DNA from: Helicobacteraceae bacterium
GTDB lineage: Bacteria > Campylobacterota > Campylobacteria > Campylobacterales > Sulfurimonadaceae
Assembly (NCBI GenBank): GCA_027038835.1
Contig: JALWGC010000003.1
Coordinates: 62,001 to 126,000, forward strand
DNA: 64,000 nt
Reading direction: 5' to 3'
Below, one piece after another: positions 1 through 7,193 of the stretch (within the stretch, counting starts at the first letter, position 1; each line of letters starts with the position of its first letter). Position numbers and translations under genes: made by a program. The notes under the pieces are model-generated. The model was given only the letters and a program-made list of their open reading frames with translations. It was not told the origin of the DNA and searched no databases.

Positions 1-215
1 AGTACTTGCGAGGGGAGTTTATTCCTATAAGCGAAGAGGATTATCTCGAGGTACTGCTTCAAGCACTTTTGCTAAAACCCAAAAACGTCAGTGTCCAGCG
101 AGTAACTGCGGGTATAAACGACGATTCACTTCTCGCTCCGCAGTGGTGCAAAGATAAAAACACCCAAATCCGCCATATCAACCAAGCGCTCAAAAAAGCG
201 GGGCTGAAGTATTGA
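1..215 (+). CDS. Radical SAM protein, TIGR01212/YhcC-like, C-terminal fragment
   Basis: Open from the left edge, so only about the last 70 residues are visible; the reading frame continues upstream with no start in the window. The tail has the pattern of the TIGR01212 (YhcC-like) radical SAM family C-terminus: a helix with LLQALLLKPKNVSVQRVTAG, a 'LLAPQWCKDK' segment and a terminal basic helix. The radical SAM cysteine cluster would lie outside the window, so family assignment rests on the tail alone. The stop overlaps the next gene's TTG start by 4 bp (ATTGA), which suggests translational coupling. Confidence 0.6.
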   Translation, partial: YLRGEFIPISEEDYLEVLLQALLLKPKNVSVQRVTAGINDDSLLAPQWCKDKNTQIRHINQALKKAGLKY

Positions 216-649
216 AAGCGATAGTGAGTGCATGTTTGCTTGGAGAGTATTGCCGCTATGACGGTAAAACGAAAAAAGACGACAGCGTAACAGAAGCGCT
301 CAAAGGGTATGAGATAATCCCGTTTTGTCCGGAAGCTCCGGTTTTTGGTACGCCAAGGGAGCGTATAAACGTGATGGAGTGCGAAGGGGAAAAAACAATC
401 TTTCGCGATAGCGGCGAAGATGTGACCCAAAAACTTCAAAACGAAATAGAGCGTTTTGTCGCCAAGTATCCCGAAGCGGATTTGGTGGTGCTCAAATCGA
501 AAAGCCCTTCATGTGGTATCGGTACGACGCCGATATTTGACTGCAAAAAGCGGCAAATCGGCGTTGGAAACGGCTTGGCTGCGGATATTTTCTTGAATCA
601 CTACAAAGAAGCGACTATCAGCGACGAGAGACGATTCCATTCTCTTTGA
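212..649 (+). CDS. DUF523 family protein
   Basis: A 145-residue cytosolic protein of the DUF523 family. The N-terminus has the family signature ACLLGEYCRYDGKTK, and a second conserved segment LKSKSPSCG sits near residue 95. Cysteines at both places suggest metal or substrate binding, but the function of the family is not established. I use the TTG at 212 because the conserved N-terminus begins at once and the codon overlaps the previous stop. The 3' end overlaps the convergent gene at 618-649 by 32 bp, so the two transcripts are complementary at their ends. Confidence 0.75.
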   Translation: MKAIVSACLLGEYCRYDGKTKKDDSVTEALKGYEIIPFCPEAPVFGTPRERINVMECEGEKTIFRDSGEDVTQKLQNEIERFVAKYPEADLVVLKSKSPSCGIGTTPIFDCKKRQIGVGNGLAADIFLNHYKEATISDERRFHSL

Positions 650-1466
650 GCTCTATCACCCCTTTTTCTTGCAAAATGACAAGTGTTCTTTTGAACTCTT
701 TTTTGCTCATTTGAAAAAACTCGACAATCGAGTCGGCATCGCTTTTGGAGGTAAAAGGGAGTCGCCCTTTGTGCTTTTTTAGAAGCGAGACGATTTTTTC
801 TTGGGAGTTTTTAGCCCCTTTTGAGCCGAGTTTTTTTAGACTCAAATCGAGCTTCCCGTCGCTTCGTCTTTTTTTCAGATAAACTTTTTTCACCTCACCG
901 AGTGTAAGTTCTTCAAAAATTTCGTTGTGGTACAGCAACCCTTCGTACCTGTCATCGACGATACATTTCCATCCAAGGTCGGTTTCTTTGACAAGAAGCG
1001 CTTTTAGTTCTTGGTTTGGCTTCAGCCCTTTTGGATTTTGCTCGAGGTATTTCGAATATTTCTCTGTTGCCACGAGTCGATGGGTCTTTTCGTCGTAGAT
1101 GATGCGTAAAAACCGTTTCTCGCCTACTTTGAAAGGCTCTTTTTGCATTTTCGAAGGGACAAGTAGATGTTTTGGCAGTCCCCAATCGACAAACGCTCCA
1201 AAAGGTGCGACATCGACCACTTCGAAAAATCCGAACTCACCGAGCGCGGCTATCGGTTTTTCGGTCGTTGCGGTGAGTCTGTCTTCACTGTCATGGTACA
1301 AAAATACCGTGATTGTATCGCCGATGTTCATCGACTCGCTAACATAGGCGTTTGGAAGCAGTACTTCGCTACCTCGAGCGTCCTGAAGAAAAAAACCGAA
1401 ATCGCTTTTACGTGCGATTTGGAGATTGTTGTATTTTCCAAGTTGGAGGATGGGGGTAATTTTCAT
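618..1466 (-). CDS. cvfB: S1-like RNA-binding protein, CvfB/YitL family
   Basis: A 282-residue protein with the CvfB layout: an S1-like domain at about residues 1-65, a second beta-barrel S1 domain at about 75-140 (GEFGFFEVVDVAPFGAFVDW is typical S1), a third at about 145-215, and a C-terminal winged helix at about 225-282. Family members bind RNA and affect post-transcriptional control of virulence or stress genes in Gram-positive bacteria; the role here is inferred. It is the last gene of a minus-strand operon, starting 2 nt after the stop of a 32-residue membrane peptide gene. The ribosome-binding site is weak, consistent with coupling. Confidence 0.8.
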   Translation of the reverse strand: MKITPILQLGKYNNLQIARKSDFGFFLQDARGSEVLLPNAYVSESMNIGDTITVFLYHDSEDRLTATTEKPIAALGEFGFFEVVDVAPFGAFVDWGLPKHLLVPSKMQKEPFKVGEKRFLRIIYDEKTHRLVATEKYSKYLEQNPKGLKPNQELKALLVKETDLGWKCIVDDRYEGLLYHNEIFEELTLGEVKKVYLKKRRSDGKLDLSLKKLGSKGAKNSQEKIVSLLKKHKGRLPFTSKSDADSIVEFFQMSKKEFKRTLVILQEKGVIELKENGIVSRR

Positions 1467-1468
1467 AC

Positions 1469-1567
1469 TTAGTGCTTTGAGTGGGTTAAGCTATTTTCTC
1501 TAATGATATAAAAAAAAGCACCTATAAAAAATATTAGTGTAGTTGTTAGTAAGATATCTTGTATCAT
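1469..1567 (-). CDS. Small single-pass membrane peptide, 32 residues
   Basis: A short frame (ATG at 1567, TAA at 1471-1469) encoding one hydrophobic segment: MIQDILLTTTLIFF followed by IGAFFYIIREN and a polar tail ending THSKH. It begins 1 nt after the stop of the 76-residue membrane gene, with AAGGA just before the start, and ends 2 nt before cvfB, so it fits perfectly in the operon. There is one predicted transmembrane helix at about residues 4-22. I do not recognise a family. The support is spacing, Shine-Dalgarno and a sensible membrane-peptide composition, not homology. Confidence 0.5.
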   Translation of the reverse strand: MIQDILLTTTLIFFIGAFFYIIRENSLTHSKH

Positions 1568-1568
1568 C

Positions 1569-1799
1569 TTATTCCTTTTCGATTTCGTCTGTTTTTTGAC
1601 GAATTTTGTTACCTATGTATAAGATCACTACTATAAGTAAGTTGATCGCTATGATTGAGAGATAAAAGCGAATATCAAAAATTTTTCGATCATAAAGGTT
1701 TGACACTCCAGCTCCTAACCCCAAAATCAAACCAACGCTGAGACTCAAAAGCACTCGTAGTGTGTTTAGTTGCTCTTTAATCTTGTCGATCTTTGCCAT
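1569..1799 (-). CDS. Small two-helix membrane protein, unknown
   Basis: A 76-residue protein with a charged N-terminal helix, then two hydrophobic segments at about residues 15-33 (VLLSLSVGLILGLGAGV) and 45-63 (YLSIIAINLLIVVILYI), and a charged tail. Both termini are probably cytosolic. It starts 6 nt after the stop of the radical SAM gene and is followed after 1 nt by another short membrane gene. I do not recognise a function; the placement between a radical SAM enzyme and an RNA-binding protein gives no clear hint. Confidence 0.7.
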   Translation of the reverse strand: MAKIDKIKEQLNTLRVLLSLSVGLILGLGAGVSNLYDRKIFDIRFYLSIIAINLLIVVILYIGNKIRQKTDEIEKE

Positions 1800-1805
1800 A
1801 GCTAA

Positions 1806-3053
1806 TTATACCAAAAACTCTAACCCGAGTTTTTTGGAGTAGTTGTAGAGCATATCTTTTTCGAAATCGTTGTTGGTGGCGTACTCGTACCCAAAACATT
1901 CTCTCCAGAGTTCATGTGGTTCCATACAGAGGTAGAAAAACACCTTTTTGTGCCAAGGTGCAAAGCTTTTATAAGCGTGGGAGAACATTTCCACTTTCGT
2001 CCGAGTCGGATAGGAAAATTTCCCCGAAGCGTCATCGAAAGGCATCTGGGTTATTTTGGTCTTGAAGTTGCGCTCGCGCAGTTGCTTGATAACGGGCTTG
2101 ATGAATGTCAGCGTACCGAAACTCACAAGTGCCACTTCATCGGGAGAAAACATCTTCAAAAGGGTGTCGTAAACCTCTTTGTACTCTTGTAGATACCCCT
2201 CATACTCGACGATAGGGTGAAAGTGGAAGCCGACTTTGACGCCTTTGTCGGCAACCTTTCTCGCCGCATCGAGTCGTTTTTGCAAAGATGCGGTGAGATG
2301 CTCTTCGTTTTCTACGATTGTTTGAGTATTGAGACTCCAAGTGCATAAAATATTCTTGGGTACTTCGTTTTCAAGCAAGTAGGCGATGTTGTCCGATTTT
2401 GTCTTGAACTCCAAAATGACGTTGGGGTAACGTCTGGCAAACGCAAAGAGTGCATCGAGTACCCCTTCACGATTCCCCCACATGAGAGAATCGCTGCTTT
2501 GTCCGGTACCTATATGGTAGGTTTTGTTCGGATCGAGTCGGAGTTTTGCGAGTTTGTCGGCAAAGTTTTTATCGAATGTGATGGTGTTTTGGTTGTAGAA
2601 ACTCTGAATCGAGCAGTAGGAGCAGTCAAAACCGCAACTCTCTACCGCATCGAGCGTCAAAAGGTTGCAGCATCTCGTTTTTTCGCTCGCAACCGGACAA
2701 AGACCTAGCCCAAAACCCTCTTTTTCTTCGATTTGGAAGTTGAACTTCTGTTCATCGCGCTTGATTTGGGGGCGAAAGTTTACATAAGAGTTTTGTTTGT
2801 TACGAAGAGTTTCGTAGTTTTGGGTCGTTTTTTGGAGTGCGATTTTTTTGTTCGGGTGCTCTATGTAAAAATCTTCAAGCAACCCCTCGTCCCACAACTC
2901 CAAATCGCGTGCGATGGTGATGAGAGTTCTGATTTGGCTAAAAGAGAGGTTTTTCTCATATGCCAAACGCTCGATAAACGCTTTGTTTTCCTTGGAGAGT
3001 TTGTCGTAAAAACTGTTTTGTATAGCTTGGTTGAATTTTTCTTGATAGCTCAT
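1806..3053 (-). CDS. Spore photoproduct lyase-like radical SAM protein
   Basis: About 415 residues. The radical SAM cluster motif is the C-x3-C-x2-C set in SCGFDCSYCSI, the spacing of the spore photoproduct lyase (SPL) superfamily. Upstream is a GLCPVASEKTRCCN segment, and downstream KTYHIGTGQSSDSL, both typical of SPL-like proteins. Real SPL repairs a UV thymine dimer in spores; non-spore-formers carry homologues of unknown substrate. I use ATG 3053, not the longer frame from 3119, because the extension would lie inside the toxin gene and AGGA sits 5 nt before 3053. The gap to yoeB is 7 nt, so it is probably translated from the toxin-antitoxin transcript. Confidence 0.8.
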   Translation of the reverse strand: MSYQEKFNQAIQNSFYDKLSKENKAFIERLAYEKNLSFSQIRTLITIARDLELWDEGLLEDFYIEHPNKKIALQKTTQNYETLRNKQNSYVNFRPQIKRDEQKFNFQIEEKEGFGLGLCPVASEKTRCCNLLTLDAVESCGFDCSYCSIQSFYNQNTITFDKNFADKLAKLRLDPNKTYHIGTGQSSDSLMWGNREGVLDALFAFARRYPNVILEFKTKSDNIAYLLENEVPKNILCTWSLNTQTIVENEEHLTASLQKRLDAARKVADKGVKVGFHFHPIVEYEGYLQEYKEVYDTLLKMFSPDEVALVSFGTLTFIKPVIKQLRERNFKTKITQMPFDDASGKFSYPTRTKVEMFSHAYKSFAPWHKKVFFYLCMEPHELWRECFGYEYATNNDFEKDMLYNYSKKLGLEFLV

Positions 3054-3060
3054 TTTTATC

Positions 3061-3321
3061 CTAATAATGGTATCGACATTGTGCGACGACGATGAGATCG
3101 TCGATAATTTTATAAACAAGACGGTGCTCTGCGGTTATGCGCCTTGAAAGATACCCTTGAAAGTTTCCTTTGAGCCGCTCCGGTTTTCCAAGACCGTTGT
3201 CGTCGTTTGGATTGCGTTTGATGTCTGCGAGGAGGAGATTGATCCGTTTGAGTATCTTTTTGTCGTTTTTTATCCAGTACTGGTAATCTTCCCAAGCGTT
3301 ATCGGCAAAACCGATTATCAT
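3061..3321 (-). CDS. yoeB: YoeB/Txe family mRNA interferase toxin
   Basis: An 86-residue toxin of the RelE superfamily, Txe/YoeB branch. It has the family's opening AWEDYQYW, the ERLKGNFQGYLSRRI core (glutamate/arginine catalytic positions), EHRLVYKI, and the terminal CRYHY, where the last His-Tyr pair is the known catalytic end of YoeB. The enzyme cuts mRNA on the ribosome A site. Its ATG overlaps the antitoxin stop (ATGA, 4 bp), the classic coupling of these modules. The toxin looks intact. Confidence 0.93.
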   Translation of the reverse strand: MIIGFADNAWEDYQYWIKNDKKILKRINLLLADIKRNPNDDNGLGKPERLKGNFQGYLSRRITAEHRLVYKIIDDLIVVAQCRYHY

Positions 3322-3569
3322 TGGTCGATCTTTTGTTTTGTGAATTGCATGTTCTCTATTTGATCGATCGCTTCGTTAAGACGTTCTCTATTTGTTTTGG
3401 AAGAGAGCAGATAGAGTGTCTCTTGCATAGCGTTATATTCGTCGTATGAAAGTAAAACTGCTTGTTTATCGTCTTTGGTCGTTATGATATACTCGTCAAA
3501 ATCGTCACACACATTGTTGATAAGCTCTCTAAGATTGTTTCTGGCTTGTGAGTAAAATACAGCTTGCAT
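3318..3569 (-). CDS. yefM: YefM/Phd family antitoxin
   Basis: An 83-residue antitoxin with the Phd/YefM N-terminal DNA-binding fold (YSQARNNLRELINNV, then EYIITTKDDKQAVLLSYDEY) and a C-terminal toxin-neutralising tail. I choose ATG 3569 rather than the upstream TTG 3587 because an AAGGT ribosome-binding site lies about 8 nt before it and the TTG would fall inside the operator palindrome. The protein is expected to bind that palindrome and repress its own promoter, with YoeB as co-repressor. Confidence 0.92.
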   Translation of the reverse strand: MQAVFYSQARNNLRELINNVCDDFDEYIITTKDDKQAVLLSYDEYNAMQETLYLLSSKTNRERLNEAIDQIENMQFTKQKIDQ

Positions 3570-3581
3570 AAAATTACCTTT

Positions 3582-3625
3582 TGACAATATATTGTCATTT
3601 TATCGAAAGTGGAGAAAAAAGTCAA
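3582..3625 (-). promoter_or_regulatory. yefM-yoeB promoter and operator palindrome
   Basis: Seen directly: a perfect 16-bp palindrome TGACAATATATTGTCA at 3582-3597, 12 bp before the yefM start. On the minus strand a -35 box TTGACT (3625-3620) and a -10 box TAAAAT (3602-3597) are separated by exactly 17 bp, and the -10 box touches the palindrome. This is the usual arrangement for a self-repressed toxin-antitoxin promoter. That YefM binds here is inferred. Confidence 0.75.
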
Positions 3626-3690
3626 ATTGACAACTTTTTATTGATCGTTTGAGGGATTTGGTAAAATTTGCGCAAAAACGAGGTTTGCAG

Positions 3691-4041
3691 ATGGTTTTGG
3701 GAGCATGTCCGTATTGCGATGACGGTATGGTGGAAGTACGGGAAAAAAACGTTTGTGGAAAAAAAGTCAAACTCTACGCTTGTAGCAACGCTCATTGGAA
3801 AAGTGAAGATGATGAGTTGTGGGAACTAAGAGAGGATGCGACATGCGACTTTCGCATTTGGCAAAACGCACTTGGGCGTTACGGCAAGTGGCTTGGCTAC
3901 AAAGAGATTCGAGAACTTTTGCATACAGGGGGGATAGAGGTGGAGCTAGTGAGCAAAAAATACGGCAAGAAGATACACTATACGAAAACCGTAATACTCG
4001 ACAGGGAGTATGGTGTGAGTGTAGTTTGGGAAGATTACTAG
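3691..4041 (+). CDS. Zinc-ribbon protein, unknown function
   Basis: A 116-residue protein that starts with a zinc-ribbon-like element: C-x2-C (CPYC) at about residue 6, then CGKK and YACSN, giving four cysteines as in topoisomerase-type C4 fingers. The remainder is a mixed alpha/beta segment with aromatic residues (RIWQNALGRYGKWLGYKEI). I use ATG 3691, preceded by CGAGG at 3679-3683, rather than the earlier GTG-type frame start, which has no ribosome-binding site. A -10-like TAAAAT lies at 3662-3667. No specific family is recognised. Confidence 0.6.
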   Translation: MVLGACPYCDDGMVEVREKNVCGKKVKLYACSNAHWKSEDDELWELREDATCDFRIWQNALGRYGKWLGYKEIRELLHTGGIEVELVSKKYGKKIHYTKTVILDREYGVSVVWEDY

Positions 4042-4072
4042 CGATTTAATAAATATTTAAGCGATTTTTAAG

Positions 4073-4210
4073 TATTATTCGCTTCCACTTTGGTGTTTTA
4101 GCTCGAAAGTCAGAGTGTTTTTAGTGGTGCATTCGTTGCATAACTAAAAATATTGGTTGTAAGCAATCAACCTAAAAACGCCGAAGATGAGGAAAAACAA
4201 GGGAGCTTAG
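4073..4210 (+). promoter_or_regulatory. rpmJ/alpha operon promoter and structured leader
   Basis: A -10-like TATTAT is at 4073-4078, giving a leader of about 125 nt before rpmJ. The leader contains a strong hairpin at 4118-4150 (arms TTTTTAGT and ACTAAAAA plus inner TGCA/TGCA around a UUCGU loop, one mismatch and one G-U) and a second at 4155-4172 (GGTTG/CAACC). Neither is followed by a T-run, so they are not simple terminators. Ribosomal protein operons are often controlled by leader binding of one product, S4 for the alpha operon in E. coli; that role here is inference. Confidence 0.45.
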
Positions 4211-4324
4211 ATGAAAGTTCGCGCTTCAGTGAAGAAGATGTGTGATGACTGTAAAGTTATCAAGAGAAAAGGTATTGTCAGAGTTATCTGCAAGAACAAA
4301 AAACATAAACAAAGACAAGGATAA
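4211..4324 (+). CDS. rpmJ: 50S ribosomal protein L36
   Basis: A 37-residue basic protein, [17 protein letters not shown] onward, with the zinc-binding C-x2-C ... C ... H set of the cysteine-containing L36 type (CDDC, then [11 protein letters not shown]). It is a complete, normal-length L36. GGGAG at 4201-4205 is its ribosome-binding site. It opens the block rpmJ-rpsM-rpsK-rpsD-rpoA-rplQ and ends 2 nt before rpsM. Confidence 0.97.
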   Translation: MKVRASVKKMCDDCKVIKRKGIVRVICKNKKHKQRQG

Positions 4325-4326
4325 TC

Positions 4327-4689
4327 ATGGCACGTATCGCTGGTGTTGATTTACCTAAGAAAAAAAGAATCGAGTACGGTTTGACGTACATTTACGGTAT
4401 CGGGCTTCATACGTCAAGAAAGATTCTCGATGCTACGGGTATCTCTTACGACAAGAGAGTATATGAGTTGACGGAAGAGGATGTAGCGGCTATCACGAAA
4501 GAGATTCGTGACAACTACATCGTCGAGGGTGATCTAAGAAAACAAGTCGCTATGGATATCAAAGCGCTTATGGATCTTGGAAACTACAGAGGTCTTAGAC
4601 ACAGACGCGGTCTTCCGGTTCGCGGACAAAAAACGAAAACGAACGCTCGTACTCGCAAGGGTAAGAGAAAAACCGTCGGTTCAGCGTAA
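4327..4689 (+). CDS. rpsM: 30S ribosomal protein S13
   Basis: A 120-residue S13 with the normal start [14 protein letters not shown], the helix-hairpin region [15 protein letters not shown], and the basic tail [20 protein letters not shown] ending in [10 protein letters not shown]. It sits at the head of the 30S subunit, contacting S19, tRNA and the 50S bridge. It lies 2 nt after rpmJ and 19 nt before rpsK, all in one operon. Confidence 0.98.
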   Translation: MARIAGVDLPKKKRIEYGLTYIYGIGLHTSRKILDATGISYDKRVYELTEEDVAAITKEIRDNYIVEGDLRKQVAMDIKALMDLGNYRGLRHRRGLPVRGQKTKTNARTRKGKRKTVGSA

Positions 4690-4708
4690 GTAAGAGAGGA
4701 AAGTAAAA

Positions 4709-5101
4709 ATGGCAAAAAGAAAAGCTGTTAGAAAAAAAATAGTCAAGAAAAATATCGCTCGCGGTATCGTTCACATCGCGGCATCTTTCAACAACACTCT
4801 CGTTACGATCACTGACGAGATGGGAAATATGATCGCTTGGAGTTCTGCCGGAAGTCTTGGTTTCAAAGGGAGCAAAAAATCGACTCCTTTCGCGGCGCAA
4901 GCAGCGGTTGAAGCGGCAGTGGAAAAAGCGAAAATTCACGGTATCAAAGAACTTGGTATCAAAGTACAAGGTCCGGGAAGCGGTAGAGAAACAGCTGTAA
5001 AAACAGTCGGTGCTATCGAAGGGATCAGAGTTACATTTATGAAAGACGTTACACCTCTACCACACAACGGTTGTAGAGCGCCGAAGCGTCGTAGAGTATA
5101 A
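4709..5101 (+). CDS. rpsK: 30S ribosomal protein S11
   Basis: A 130-residue S11. Conserved blocks are [18 protein letters not shown], the [19 protein letters not shown] segment, GPGSGRE and the C-terminal [11 protein letters not shown]. It forms part of the 30S platform next to the mRNA exit. AGAGAGGAAAG upstream gives a good ribosome-binding site. Normal length, no oddity. Confidence 0.98.
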   Translation: MAKRKAVRKKIVKKNIARGIVHIAASFNNTLVTITDEMGNMIAWSSAGSLGFKGSKKSTPFAAQAAVEAAVEKAKIHGIKELGIKVQGPGSGRETAVKTVGAIEGIRVTFMKDVTPLPHNGCRAPKRRRV

Positions 5102-5114
5102 GGGAGGTTGAGAT

Positions 5115-5741
5115 ATGGCAAGATATAGAGGTCCAGTAGAGAAGATCGAGAGAAGATTCGGAGTCAGCCTCAACCTCAAAGGGGAGAGAAGACTCGCAGG
5201 TAAAAGTGCGTTAGACAAAAGACCATACGGTCCGGGTCAGCATGGTCAAAGAAGAAAAAAAGTTTCCGAGTACGGTTTGCAACTTGCTGAAAAGCAAAAA
5301 GCGAAATTCATGTACGGAGTTGCAGAGAAACAATTTAGAAACCTTTTCAAAGAGGCGAAAAGAAGACAAGGAAATGCAGGTAACAACCTCATTACACTTC
5401 TCGAGCAACGTCTTGACAACGTCGTTTACAGAATGGGATTCGCTACTACAAGAAGATTCGCAAGACAACTTGTAACACACGGTCACATTCTCGTTGACGG
5501 TAAAAGAGTCGATATCCCGTCTTACAGAGTGAAACCGGGACAAAAAATCGAGATTAGAGAAAAATCGAAAAACAATCCTCAAATTCAAAGAGCGATCGAA
5601 TTGACGAAGCAAACAGGTATCGCTCCATGGGTCGATGTTGACCAAGATAAAGTGTTTGGAATCTTTACAAGACTTCCAGAGCGCGAAGAGGTTGTGATCC
5701 CAGTCGAAGAGAGACTTATCGTCGAGCTTTACTCTAAATAA
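5115..5741 (+). CDS. rpsD: 30S ribosomal protein S4
   Basis: A 208-residue S4 starting [16 protein letters not shown], with an S4 RNA-binding domain at about residues 98-160 ([20 protein letters not shown], then [16 protein letters not shown]) and the terminal LIVELYSK. S4 starts assembly of the 30S body and in some bacteria represses its own operon by binding the leader RNA. Only one zinc-free type N-terminus is seen (no cysteine knuckle). Confidence 0.98.
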   Translation: MARYRGPVEKIERRFGVSLNLKGERRLAGKSALDKRPYGPGQHGQRRKKVSEYGLQLAEKQKAKFMYGVAEKQFRNLFKEAKRRQGNAGNNLITLLEQRLDNVVYRMGFATTRRFARQLVTHGHILVDGKRVDIPSYRVKPGQKIEIREKSKNNPQIQRAIELTKQTGIAPWVDVDQDKVFGIFTRLPEREEVVIPVEERLIVELYSK

Positions 5742-5765
5742 TAAGAAAAATTAAAAGGCGGACAA

Positions 5766-6758
5766 ATGAAAAAGATCAAGACAACTCCTTTGGCTCCGAG
5801 TGAGTTCGAGGTAGAGCAAATCAGCGACAATGAAGCGAACATCATCGCTTATCCGTTCGAGACGGGTTATGCGGTGTCGCTTGCTCATCCGCTTCGCCGT
5901 TTTCTTTTAAGCTCTTCGGTAGGGTATGCGCCCTATGCGATCAAAATCGAAGGTGCAAAGCACGAATTCGACTCCGTTCGCGGGATGCTCGAGGATATTT
6001 CCGATTTTATCCTCAATCTCAAAGAGATTCGTTTCAAACTTTTAGGTGATGCGAGTGAAGCGGAAGTGGAGTACAACTTCGCCGGACCGGCTGAGATCAA
6101 AGGGAAAGACCTTAGCAACGATCAAGTTGAAGTGGTAACTCCGGATGCGCACCTTGCAACACTCAACGAAGAGGCGACATTGAGCTTCACGCTCAAGATA
6201 GCACAAGGGATCGGATATGTCCCAAGTGAAGAGATTATCGACGAGATTCCGGAAGATTATATCGCACTGGATGCATATTTCACACCGGTCAAAAGCGCTA
6301 CATACAAAATCGAGAACGTGCTTGTCGAAGACAACCCGAACTTCGAAAAAGTGGTGCTCAACATAAAAACCGACGGTCAGATCACTCCTGTGGATGCGTT
6401 TAGAAACTCTTTAGAAGTGATGTATGCGCAACTTGGTGTTTTCAATTCCGAAATCAGCATCAAGTCCGCGAACACTATCGAGAGAATCGACGAATCACCC
6501 GAGTTGAAAAAATTGACTCAGTCGATCGACACGTTGGGTCTTAGTGCGAGAAGTTACAACTGTTTGGACAGATCAGACATTAAGTACATAGGTGAAATCG
6601 TTCTTATGAGTCCAAACGATCTCAAAAACGTGAAAAATCTCGGTAAAAAATCGTACGACGAGATCGTCGAAAAACTTTCCGAGTACGGGTTTGAAGTGGG
6701 AAGCAAACTTCCGGCAGAAGTCGAAAGTGCGCTCAAGAAAAAAATAGAAGCAAAATAA
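5766..6758 (+). CDS. rpoA: DNA-directed RNA polymerase alpha subunit
   Basis: A 330-residue alpha subunit: N-terminal dimerisation and assembly domain (residues about 1-230; [16 protein letters not shown] region), linker, and the C-terminal domain at about 245-320 with the helix-hairpin-helix [21 protein letters not shown] that contacts UP elements and activators. Placement between rpsD and rplQ is conserved in bacteria. Confidence 0.98.
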   Translation: MKKIKTTPLAPSEFEVEQISDNEANIIAYPFETGYAVSLAHPLRRFLLSSSVGYAPYAIKIEGAKHEFDSVRGMLEDISDFILNLKEIRFKLLGDASEAEVEYNFAGPAEIKGKDLSNDQVEVVTPDAHLATLNEEATLSFTLKIAQGIGYVPSEEIIDEIPEDYIALDAYFTPVKSATYKIENVLVEDNPNFEKVVLNIKTDGQITPVDAFRNSLEVMYAQLGVFNSEISIKSANTIERIDESPELKKLTQSIDTLGLSARSYNCLDRSDIKYIGEIVLMSPNDLKNVKNLGKKSYDEIVEKLSEYGFEVGSKLPAEVESALKKKIEAK

Positions 6759-6768
6759 GGAAGAGAAG

Positions 6769-7119
6769 ATGAGACATCGTCACGGATATAGAAAACTCGG
6801 TCGAACGAGTGCTCACAGAAAAGCGCTTTTGATGAACCTTAGCATCGCGCTTATCGAGCATGGTAAAATCGAAACGACTGTAGAAAAAGCGAAAGAGCTT
6901 AGAGGTTTCGTAGAAAAACTTATCACTAAAGCGAAAAAAGGTGACAGCAACGCTCACAGAGCCGTTTTCGCCGTTTTGAGAGATAAAGAAGCTACGAAAA
7001 AACTTATGAACGAAGTTGCACCTCAGTACAGCGAGCGAAACGGTGGTTACACCCGTATCGTAAAAACAAGACAACGCCGCGGTGATGCTGCCGATATGGC
7101 GTTTATCGAACTCGTATAA
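6769..7119 (+). CDS. rplQ: 50S ribosomal protein L17
   Basis: A 116-residue L17 with the expected start [20 protein letters not shown] and core [23 protein letters not shown]. Normal length and the usual end gene of the alpha operon; it begins 10 nt after rpoA with a GGAAGAG ribosome-binding site. A hairpin terminator follows. Confidence 0.98.
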   Translation: MRHRHGYRKLGRTSAHRKALLMNLSIALIEHGKIETTVEKAKELRGFVEKLITKAKKGDSNAHRAVFAVLRDKEATKKLMNEVAPQYSERNGGYTRIVKTRQRRGDAADMAFIELV

Positions 7120-7127
7120 GTTCGAAA

Positions 7128-7155
7128 TTTGGGCTTTGCCCAAACCTTTCTTTTA
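7128..7155 (+). terminator. Alpha operon terminator
   Basis: The hairpin TTTGGGC-TTT-GCCCAAA at 7128-7144 follows rplQ by 8 nt and is followed by a pyrimidine-rich CCTTTCTTTTA. It fits a Rho-independent terminator, although the T-run is interrupted. Confidence 0.6.
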
Positions 7156-7193
7156 CACCCTTTCTCCCATACACCTGACACACAAGGACAATC

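Noticed and set aside
618-1466. Reading the opposite-strand frames in cvfB as genes
   Set aside because: They lack start signals and contradict a well-conserved S1-domain protein.
4187-4210. Seven-codon frame (MRKNKGA) directly before rpmJ, ending TAG adjacent to its ATG
   Set aside because: It has no ribosome-binding site of its own and overlaps that of rpmJ; probably accidental.
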